Below, in pieces: positions 55,934-64,000 of a DNA stretch of 64,000 nucleotides. Within the stretch, counting starts at the first letter, position 1. Every line of letters begins with the position of its first letter. Made by a program: the position numbers and the translations under genes. The stretch is from Rapana venosa (taxonomy: Eukaryota; Mollusca; Gastropoda; Neogastropoda; Muricidae): positions 48,730,872-48,794,871 of the forward strand of contig CM054145.1 of the NCBI GenBank assembly GCA_028751875.1, read 5' to 3'. The notes beneath the pieces are model-generated. The model made no database searches, was not told the origin of the DNA, and saw only the letters and a program-made list of their open reading frames with translations.

Positions 55934-55997
<64 letters not shown>

Positions 55998-55998
55998 C
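55929..55998 (+). repeat. (AT)n microsatellite, palindromic
   Basis: About 70 bp of TA dinucleotides with two phase slips (ATAATA, TATTATA). Self-complementary, so capable of cruciform extrusion. Confidence 0.93.
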
Positions 55999-55999
55999 T

Positions 56000-56700
56000 A
56001 GTCCAAGTTTACACAACCTCTTTGTGCAACATCAATCTGAAAATATGTCATTACTATTGCTAAGTATTGTCGTTTGTTATATTTGTTATTGTCACTACTA
56101 GAGATCTCTTAATCCCCCCCCCAAAACCCCCCCCCAAACAACAACACAAAACAAAACCCACCCCAACAACAAAGAAAACAACAACAAACAACAACAAAAA
56201 ACCAATGCCTTTCTTTCCACTTTTTCGAAGAAACAGTGTGTTGTACGCTACAGTATTTATTGTGGTAATCTGCTACTATTACTACAGTACACGCATGCAC
56301 GCACACACACACACACACACACACCAATATATCCTTTAAACAGGGGAAGGGGTGGGTAGAAGTGGGTGGTGGTGATTCGGTGGACTGAAACAAAGCAATA
56401 CATATCAAGATATACTATACAATCATGCAGATGTGACCAGTAGTACAGGCAGGCTGTTTTCGGGTTTTTTTATTTGCCCAGGGGGAAGAAAGGAGATCTG
56501 AGAGCAATCTGTTGTTGTTGTTGAATACCCATACTGGGCACCTGTGCCCTTAAGCTACAGATTAAGAATACTACAATTAACAACCGTCTTTTTCTTTTAA
56601 TTTTGTGCTGGGAGGTGGGTGGTGGTGGAGATAGTTGGGGGGTTGGGTGGAAGGTGATACTGATAGAAAAGGTGTTGGACTGCATATGGCTGTGGGTCTG
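56000..56700. other. Unrecognised; A/C-rich and CA repeats
   Basis: A/C-rich at 56115-56200 and CA tract at 56297-56323. No exon recognised. Confidence 0.4.
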
Positions 56701-56711
56701 TTTGGTGTTGT

Positions 56712-56715
<4 letters not shown>

Positions 56716-56774
<59 letters not shown>
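56716..56774 (+). repeat. (CT)n microsatellite
   Basis: About 58 bp of uninterrupted CT. Confidence 0.95.
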
Positions 56775-56776
<2 letters not shown>

Positions 56777-56779
56777 CCT

Positions 56780-58130
56780 CCCTCTGCCTCCTTCATGGCT
56801 CCGTTTCTGTCGTTCTGTCTTTATGTTTGATAAGCTAACCGAATCAAAATCAGACTTTAAAATGATATCACTTTGGTCAAAAGACCATGAATGACAAGGA
56901 GAAAGTTCATTCAGATCCAAACTATGGTTAAAATAAATATACTCCCCCCACCCCCCCCCTCCAAACAACAACCCCCCCCAAAAAAACAACCACACCAACA
57001 AACAAACCCAAACAACAACCACACACAACAACCAACAACAAAACAAACAAACCCAAACACACACACCAACATTAACACCCCCCATCCCTTACACACACCA
57101 CACACACATATACACACACACAGAGCTAGCTCTGTGTAATCAGCAGCACGCCACATGTTCTCTTTACACGTGTTAAGGCAACAACCCCTCCTAGCAAAAC
57201 AGGAGACGTGATATTAAAAAAACCACACCCAAAAACAACCACCAACAATTTAACAATCAAAGACAGCTTCATGTTATGATTACACGGAAAGCACTCTTCA
57301 CAAGAGAGTTAGCACCGTGTGGATATACCCCACCCCCTTCCTTCCTCAGTTAAGCTTTGGAACACGTTACGCTCCCTATCTCCCTGGTTGGCTGGGTGGC
57401 TGGCTGGCTGGTGTAGTCAACAAGCATCAGTAGTTAACAAGCATCACGGGTTAAGGTTAATCGATTGACAATTATTTACAGGCAGGTAGGCGAAGGCAAT
57501 GGATGACGCAAGCATCAAAAGCGACTGATTGATTGACAATGTTCATGCACACACACACAAGAGAAAGAAAAAAAAAGCACCCTCCCCCCCCCCCCCCCCC
57601 CCAAAGCTATCATGGCATACACATCATGGCAAAGCAATCATCTCCCTTTTAGAGTGCTCTTGAAAGCCACCTTTTCACGCCAAACGTTCGTAATCCTAGA
57701 CAATAAGACCAGAAATGGCTAGAGTAGGCTAACACTTAACAGGCTCTATAGAGTGCGGCACTACTATTAGGAGGGCACATCAACCACATCATTAAAAAAC
57801 AACCCTGAATGACCAACAACAACAGATCAATATGCACAACCCACCCTCTTTCCTCTACCCCCCCCCCAAAAAAAAAAAATCGCTGCATGCAGTTTAGCTG
57901 GTAGTAGTATTATTACTAGAGTAGCAACTTGCATGATTAAACGACATAACGCAATATAATATACTAACTACTAAATACTGGCTAAAACCGGCCAGGCTCT
58001 ACAAACAACATTAGTGTGTGGTGAAGAGGAGAGAAGAGTGCTAGCAGAAACGAACAAAAAAATATATGCCTGAAAGCCGGTTCCGCCGCCACCACTACGA
58101 TTTGGGGGGTAATCGTCTGCAACCCGACAC
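56780..58130. other. Unrecognised; A/C-rich patches and poly-C
   Basis: A/C-rich at 56940-57130, (GGCT)n near 57385-57412 and poly-C at 57585-57602. No exon recognised. Confidence 0.4.
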
Positions 58131-58134
58131 AGGT

Positions 58135-58137
<3 letters not shown>

Positions 58138-58176
<39 letters not shown>

Positions 58177-58260
58177 ACACACACAACCCAAACCCTGTGT
58201 GGTGAGCTCAGCCACACATATATACAGTAACCAACCAGGGGGGGGGGGGGGGGGGGGGGA
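58138..58260 (+). repeat. (CA)n microsatellite and poly-G run
   Basis: CA tract at 58138-58185 and poly-G at about 58240-58259. Confidence 0.93.
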
Positions 58261-58264
58261 GTGG

Positions 58265-58783
58265 AAAAAAAAGTCGGCCATGCTAATTGAGGGAAAAAAC
58301 TAGGTCAAGGACTCACCATCAAGCTCACCAACGAGGCTGGAGAGTTTCAAACAATGCAAGCTTTTGTTATTATAATAATGGGGGGAAGGAGGGGGAGGGG
58401 AGAGAGGGGGGCGATATGAGCTTTTATTGTTTGTTTTGTATTGTTGTTGTTCCTATATACATGTTACAGCGCAATCGTGTAACGTTTTATCGTATCAGAC
58501 AAGGAAGATAGGGTGGTTGGTGGTGGTGGTCTGGGTTATGACGGCCTGACTCCTGTCTATTCCGACTCTCTCTCTCTCTTCTCTCTTTACTTGGCCCTCT
58601 TCCTTGTCGCGCTTTCTTTTGCCGGTGGGGGTGGGGAGTGGGAATGAGATAGGCTGGCATGGGGGAGAAAGTAAGGAGTGCTGAAGATGTTAAAATTCTT
58701 TCTCTCTCATTGAAACAAAATTTTATTTAAAAAAAATTATAAACACACTTAGAATAGAACAGTAAGCTTAAAAGCTTGTAATG

Positions 58784-58785
<2 letters not shown>
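58265..58785. other. Unrecognised sequence
   Basis: G/A-rich patch at 58380-58412; no exon recognised. Confidence 0.4.
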
Positions 58786-58787
<2 letters not shown>

Positions 58788-58848
<61 letters not shown>

Positions 58849-58955
58849 CTCTGTGTCTGATCCAAGGCAATTTTGAAGCTCAGGTAAATGTCAAGGGGTA
58901 TGTACATTGTATGTATGTATGTATGTATGTATGAATGAATGAATGTATGTATATG
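58788..58955 (+). repeat. (CT)n and (ATGT)n microsatellites
   Basis: CT tract at 58788-58845, then ATGT/AATG tetranucleotide units at about 58909-58950. Confidence 0.93.
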
Positions 58956-59249
58956 CCTGCCTACCAGAACAATCGAAAATGCAACTTTCCCATTCAGCTG
59001 TCATTCCTCTTCCTCCATTACTTTCATCCACTCAAAACGTATGTTTTGCTGTCATCATTCTGTTGAAAGCCTTTTCACAACCCATTAGGCTGATTGCTAT
59101 GGTGTTTACAGGTAGAGCACACGACACACCTGAACCCACAGTTCATGTTTTTGTCTCTGATCTGGGCCAGCATCTCTGTATCAGAGAAATGGTAGAGATT
59201 TTCTTTTTCTCTATACTCTGAATGACTTGAATGGGCTCAGGTAAGCGTC

Positions 59250-60020
59250 TAGGCGTTGAGGCATCTTCTTCCACTTCCAGTATCGGATCTGGCGTTGAGG
59301 TATCTTCTTCCACTTCCAGTATCAGACCTGGCGTTGAGGTATCTTCTTCCAGTATCAGACCTGGCGTTGAGGCATCTTCTTCCAGTATCAGACCTGGCGT
59401 TGAGGCATCTTCTTCCAGTATCAGACCTGGCGTTGAGGCATCTTCTTCCAGTATCAGACCTGGCGTTGAGGCATCTTCTTCCAGTATCAGACCTGGCGTT
59501 GAGGCATCTTCTTCCACTTCCAGTATCAGACCTGGCGTTGAGGCATCTTCTTCCACTTCCAGTATCAGACCTGGCGTTGAGGCATCTTCTTCCACTTCCA
59601 GTATCAGACCTGGCGTTGAGGTATCTTCTTCCACTTCCAGTATCAGACTTGGCGTTGAGGCATCTTCTTCCACTTCCAGTATCAGACTTGGCGTTGAGGC
59701 ATCTTCTTCCAGTATCAGACCTGGCGTTGAGGCATCTTCTTCCACTTCCAGTATCAGACTTGGAGTTAAGGCATCTTCTTCCACTTCCAGTATCAGACTT
59801 GGCGTTGAGGCATCTTCTTCCATTTCCAGTATCAGACCTGGCGTTGAGGCATCTTCTTCCACTTCCAGTATCAGACCTGGCGTTGAGGCATCTTCTTCCA
59901 GTATCAGACTTGGCGTTGAGGCATCTTCTTCCAGTATCAGACCTGGCGTTGAGGCATCTTCTTCCACTTCCAGTATCAGACTTGGAGTTGAGGCATCTTC
60001 TTCCACTTCCAGTATCAGAT
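59250..60020 (+). repeat. 33/39-bp minisatellite, 21 units, open in three frames
   Basis: Units read CAGACCTGGCGTTGAGGCAT followed by CTTCTTCCACTTCCAGTAT (39 bp), or the same lacking CACTTC (33 bp). Because both lengths are multiples of three, reading frames stay open. One minus frame gives an acidic repeat EEDASTPGLIL with or without EV. Two plus frames give Ser-rich (EASSSTSSIRPGV) and Leu-rich (RHLLPLPVSDLAL) repeats. Variants are mostly C/T transitions. Short units cluster at 59343-59505, long ones elsewhere. No start context, splice sites or unique flanking coding sequence support a gene, and a TAA precedes the minus frame just outside the array, so I treat it as noncoding. Confidence 0.85.
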
Positions 60021-60267
60021 TAGCATTTTACACTTGGATCTTCGTCTCTTATGTCTGTTCTCATCTGGTGTCCAATAAAGTTCGGCTAGGAACAGCTTGT
60101 TCGAGTTGATGTACCTACCCAAACCATCTGCTCTGTCACTTTTCACTCATGATGAAGAGGATCTGTTGTATTTTTCACCAGGGAAAGTAGTTGGTTGGTT
60201 GGTTGGTTGGTTGGCGATGAAAGCTTGTTAAATCAAAGTATTTCGATGGAATCTTAATCAATCGTTT

Positions 60268-60345
60268 TGATTTGTTTGCTTCAAAAGATTCCGGGCTGTA
60301 AGGATTCCATATATTATTATTATTATTATTATTAAGCAATTAAAA
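60268..60345 (+). mobile_element. SINE tail type 2, diverged, with (ATT)n
   Basis: TTTGATTTGTTTGCTTCAAA, AGATTCCGGGCTGTAAGGAT, TCCATATATTATTATTATT. Truncated 3' end. Confidence 0.7.
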
Positions 60346-60349
60346 AAAA

Positions 60350-60785
60350 AGTGTCCTTTGATTTAAAAAAAAAAGTGACTAGGTTCCACAGAATTGTGCA
60401 GAATTCTGCATGGATTTTTAGTTGTAGAAGGTGGATAGCTAGTTAAGGTCATTTTCCGTCGTTCTTCAGCATTCCTAGCTGACCCCGTTGGATGTAAAAG
60501 ACACATCTTTTTGTATTTATAACACTTTAGCTTAATGTTGGTAATATTCTGGGGGTTGGGGGTGTGGATGGATCACCACACCACAGTTCAGCATTCTGAA
60601 GCGGGTTCTTTGTCGAGGTTCCTTCCATCAACGTGAACTGGAGTAAGGAATTTGGGAATGTTACAAGTCATCATCACTGATCTTCAGTGCCTACTACTTG
60701 CTGGACAAAGGTGCTCTTGAGTCCAGAATTTCTTTTCTGCATATCAAATATGAATGATGACATAATGGCTATTATTCTGCGTGTG
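60350..60785. other. Unrecognised sequence
   Basis: No exon or repeat recognised. Confidence 0.4.
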
Positions 60786-60789
60786 TAAG

Positions 60790-61090
60790 GGGGGGGGGGG
60801 GGGTGGGGGGGGCGGGCGGGGGGGGCGCGTGGCGTGCACATTTGTGTGCTTGCTTAGGGAACAAGGAAGGCAACTGTCTTTGTATTAAAGGGTCTGAGTA
60901 TGTTGTGTGGAAGGTTGAATAAATAATTAAGTTCTGAAGTCTAGTTAAGCTGTGATAACAACGTCCTTATCCCCCCCCCCCCCCCCCCCCCACCCCCCCC
61001 TCTGACCACCGTTTGTTCAGGGTAAACTACCTTAACAAACAAACAACCCCCCCCCCCCCCCACCCCCCCCCCCCCCCCCCCCCCCCCCCC
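60790..61090 (+). repeat. Poly-G and poly-C cluster
   Basis: G-rich run at 60790-60828, poly-C at 60971-61008 and a much longer interrupted poly-C at 61048-61090. The opposite runs could pair over about 200 bp. Confidence 0.9.
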
Positions 61091-61099
61091 TTTCCAACA

Positions 61100-61415
61100 C
61101 AAACCAACCTTGTGACAAACACGTACCCAGCCAGACATCACAAAAACAAGACCACCATCCTCTGTTGGGTCGGGGTGGCTGACCTTGAGTAGTAGTGTTA
61201 AAAGTCCACATTGGGCTGATAATATATTACTGCTGAGCGCGCACACGCATGCACGTTTTGAGAGTGCTGTACTGGGTTTGCTTCGCAGTGAATGAAAACT
61301 GACGGCTCTGCTTTCCCTCATTTCCACACCCCATCCACAAAAAACAAAACAAAAAAAAAACCTACAAAAACATCGGTAAACATCCACCCACCATTCCCAT
61401 TCATCACAACAGCCC
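61100..61415. other. Unrecognised sequence
   Basis: No exon recognised; A/C-rich on the plus strand at 61325-61400. Confidence 0.4.
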
Positions 61416-61416
61416 C

Positions 61417-61418
<2 letters not shown>

Positions 61419-61454
<36 letters not shown>
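61419..61454 (+). repeat. Poly-G run of about 36 nt
   Basis: Uninterrupted G homopolymer following CCCCTTG. Confidence 0.94.
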
Positions 61455-61455
<1 letters not shown>

Positions 61456-61626
61456 AAAGAGAGAAGCCACAGGTTAAAAAAAAATCTAAAGAAAAACAAA
61501 AGCATATAAGGTGTTTTCAGATGGGGAAGTATTTGTTGGAAAAGTGTGTATGTGTGTAACCCGCACACGTGTGCCAAGATTTTCACTCTTGCACTTTTGT
61601 CCATGTGCATTAAAAGTAGGACAGGA

Positions 61627-61790
61627 GAGAGAGAGAGAGAGAGAGAGAGAGTGCACGTGAGCACACTTTGCGAACTCACGCACACATCACTGTGTGTGTG
61701 TGTGAGTGTAGACGTGCGTGTGCGTGTACTCGCACGCGCATGTGCATTATATATTATCATTAACTACCCCCCCCCCCCCCCCCCCCCCCC
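61627..61790 (+). repeat. (GA)n, (TG)n and poly-C simple repeats
   Basis: GA tract at 61627-61652, TG repeats at 61692-61740 and poly-C at 61767-61790. Confidence 0.9.
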
Positions 61791-61794
61791 ACAC

Positions 61795-62155
61795 ACCACC
61801 ACACCAAACACACCACCACACACGCTACTACTACAACTACTAACAGCAGTACCACAACACACAAGGAGCAAAAACACAAACCTCAGAGGGCGGAGCAATG
61901 CTGTTCAGACCACTATGATTGACACGACCGATTTCTCCCTCGACCTCCCTCACCCCCCACCCCCCCATTCTCTCTCCTTTCCACACCTGACCCCGTACCT
62001 CCCCCCGCCCCCTCTCTCTCTCACCCCCCCCCATTCCTATTCTACGCCTACCTTCGGCCTCACTATCGCCTACTAGGCCTACTACACTACCACTCTTGTC
62101 TGTATTATATATAGCTAGTATAGTAGCCCCTCTCTCCGCAAAAAAAAAAAAGGAA
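61795..62155. other. Unrecognised sequence
   Basis: A minus frame near 61880-61930 (VNHSGLNSIAPPSE) runs into GAG|GTTTGTG, which resembles a donor. Without an identifiable protein it is not called an exon. Confidence 0.3.
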
Positions 62156-62159
62156 GCTC

Positions 62160-62362
62160 AAGCCAAGTCCTGTGTGCGAACGCACGCGGAACATCTTGCG
62201 CACACGTTACATCCTGTTCCGCTTTTCGTAAGAGTAGGCTATTGTGTACCGGTGGGAACAGATGACAGAATTCACAAATCCGCATACACACGGGGACTGG
62301 ATATAAAAAAAAAGTACATAAGTGCTTTATTCCATTATCCTCGATATAAAAGAAAAAATAAC
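62160..62362 (+). mobile_element. SINE-B body plus tail type 1
   Basis: GTGTGCGAACGCACGCGGAA, CATCTTGCGCACACGTTACA, TCCTGTTCCGCTTTTCG, GGTGGGAACAGATGACAGAA, CACACGGGGACTGGATATA and CCATTATCCTCGATATAAAA. The head is missing. Confidence 0.8.
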
Positions 62363-62551
62363 TAAGTGGTTGACCTCGGCTTTACCCCCATTATTAGTAA
62401 CTATTTCCGATTGTGCACGCACTTTCCTTTCCTAACGGTACAAGAACTCGAACTCGAACTCGAACGATTTATTCACAAAAAGGCCATTGGCCCATACATG
62501 AAGGGGGGGGTGCCGAACTGCTTAGTATTATGGTTAAAAAAGAAAATAAAA

Positions 62552-62552
62552 T

Positions 62553-62583
<31 letters not shown>
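62552..62583 (+). repeat. (CA)n microsatellite
   Basis: Short uninterrupted CA tract. Confidence 0.93.
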
Positions 62584-62584
<1 letters not shown>

Positions 62585-62589
62585 CATGT

Positions 62590-62835
62590 TACTGTATAAC
62601 AAAAGGTCAGCTACAAAAATATCACTTAGGATAACATTATCTCTCTTATTCTGAAAGCTTTACACAAATATAAAGTGAGGCTGCGCACAACCTCAGGATG
62701 ACTTGTTGCCAGGAGTAAACAGAGTCTAAATAAATTAGGCTGTCTACTATATTTAACAGGGATGTAGTTCTGCCTACATCCTCAATACTGGACAGCACAA
62801 CACAAAATGTACTTCATTCCTCCAGTGCTCTAACG
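62590..62835. other. Unrecognised sequence
   Basis: No exon recognised. Confidence 0.4.
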
Positions 62836-62839
62836 GTAC

Positions 62840-63099
62840 AAGAGAGAGAGATGAAGAGAAGAGAGAGAGGAGAGAGATGAGAGAGGAGGAGAGAGAGAGA
62901 AGAGAGAAGGGGGGGGGGGGAGGGGGGGGGGGGAGAAGGGGGATAGTTGAGGTTCAGGCCCATAAGCTTGGGACACGTCGACAACAACAACATTTAAATG
63001 CAAATGCAACACATGAAAAGGAAAGGGAAGGATGGAAGAAGAAAGAATGATGCAAATGCGAGCGCGCAGCACACGCGCGCGCGCGCGCCCCGAGAGAGG

Positions 63100-63139
<40 letters not shown>

Positions 63140-63461
63140 AGAGGAAATGTGCAAGGAACGTGCACATGCACACATATGTTTACATGCATGCATCCATTCA
63201 CACGTACATATACAAGTGTGTGTTGTGTCGTGCGCGCGTGGTGAGGTGTGTGTGTTTGTTGTGTGTGTGTGAGTGTGTGTGTATGTTGTGTGTGTGTGAG
63301 TGTGTTTGTGTGTGTGGTGAGAGAGAGAGAAGGGGAGAGAGAGAAGAGGAGAGGAAGAGAGAAGGGGAGAGAGAGAGGAAAATGTGCAAGAGAACGTGCA
63401 CATGCACACATATGTTTGCATGCATGCATCCATTCGCACGTACATATACGTGTGCAAGTGT

Positions 63462-63500
<39 letters not shown>

Positions 63501-63510
63501 AGGTGAGAAG

Positions 63511-63541
<31 letters not shown>

Positions 63542-63545
63542 TCCA
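62840..63545 (+). repeat. GA/GT simple-repeat block with a 235-bp tandem duplication
   Basis: GA-rich tracts (62840-62930, 63090-63143, 63320-63378, 63500-63540) alternate with GT tracts. The unit GGAAATGTGCAAGGAACGTG...TGCATGCATCCATTC..CACGTACATATAC at 63143 is repeated at 63378 with few changes, so the whole GA-core-GT block is duplicated in tandem. Confidence 0.9.
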
Positions 63546-64000
63546 TTCCAGTTTACAACAAGCGTACTTGTTAAGACGTGACCTAGATATGTTTCCTGTT
63601 AGTTTAGAGAATGTGGGCTCATACATTTCTTAACAATGCTCCTGCTTTAAGCAATCTTGGGTTTGCCAAAAAAAGAAAAAGAGAAAAAACGGGTTTTCTT
63701 GTCTGTCTGTTTATTTTACTTGTGGGTTACTTTTTCAATCTTCCAATACAGCTGTGTGATAGTCTGTCTCTCTCCCCCCCCCCCCCTCTTTACTATGGAG
63801 TTATGCATTTGGCTACACACCGGTATTAATTTGGGGGTCATGTAGTATCTTCTATAGAGTGCGAGTGGTAAAAAATGGTGATTTTCACAGATTTTTTAAA
63901 GCATGAAATGATGGACTGTGCACTTGTTTTTTGGATTGAGGACATAGAGCAATACCAGGTAGTCACGAGAAAGTTGGAAATAACCATCAAATGAGGATTG
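63546..64000. other. Unrecognised sequence to the window end
   Basis: Poly-C at 63775-63786; no exon recognised. Confidence 0.4.

Noticed and set aside
59143..60006. 287-residue acidic repeat protein on the minus strand
   Set aside because: The frame exists because unit lengths are multiples of three. Two plus-strand frames are equally open, the start is inside a repeat, and a stop lies just upstream. Kept only as a finding to test.
61840..62034. First exon with donor GAG|GTTTGTG
   Set aside because: The encoded peptide is mostly Gly/Arg/Glu low complexity and matches no part of SYAP1 or another known protein.

Overview
This is a repeat-dense animal genomic window with no prokaryotic features. 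It contains one recognisable protein-coding gene in pieces, several families of tRNA-derived SINEs, unusually many long microsatellites and long poly-C or poly-G runs. The SINE types (tRNA-like heads with A/B boxes, shared bodies and swappable 3' modules) and the overall texture suggest a mollusc, most likely a gastropod. This is inferred from sequence style, not proved.

The gene is the 3' part of a SYAP1 (synapse-associated protein 1, BSD-domain family) orthologue on the minus strand. One internal exon lies at 39241-39405. Two candidate terminal exons follow, at 37906-37985 and at 30644-30798. Each is in phase with the donor at 39240, and each encodes a D/E-E-W-E-K-E-L helix and a stop codon. 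The simplest reading is a gene with two alternative, related C-termini: a short one of 25 full residues and a long one of about 50. The BSD-domain exons were not found. If they exist they lie beyond 64000 or were missed, which makes 39.4-64 kb intronic. The DNA between about 25 and 62 kb has a visible A+C bias on the plus strand (G+T on the SYAP1 sense strand), as expected for a long minus-strand transcription unit.

Region by region: 1-9.9 kb is an irregular array of seven diverged copies of a 1.2-1.7 kb unit. Unit 4 carries an inverted duplication, unit 5 a SINE, and unit 6 a tail-to-tail pair of another short element (family E). 9.9-13.1 kb holds CA-rich tandem repeats, a composite SINE and a cluster of GTT, ATC and GAA triplet repeats. 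13-25 kb is mostly unrecognised sequence with SINEs, a decayed LINE 3' end at about 18 kb, four small minisatellites and a nested SINE-in-SINE at 23.1-23.5 kb. 25-31 kb is A/C-rich sequence downstream of the long terminal exon. 31-39 kb is intron between terminal exons. 39.4-64 kb is inferred intron, with a 39/50-bp minisatellite next to the exon, a nested family-E element at 40.7-41.2 kb, many SINEs, and a 33/39-bp minisatellite at 59.2-60.0 kb that happens to be open in three frames.

Almost all open reading frames in the window are low-complexity translations of microsatellites (poly-Ser/Leu, Arg/Glu, His/Thr, Cys/Val) and are not annotated as genes. Percent identities and copy counts are by eye.
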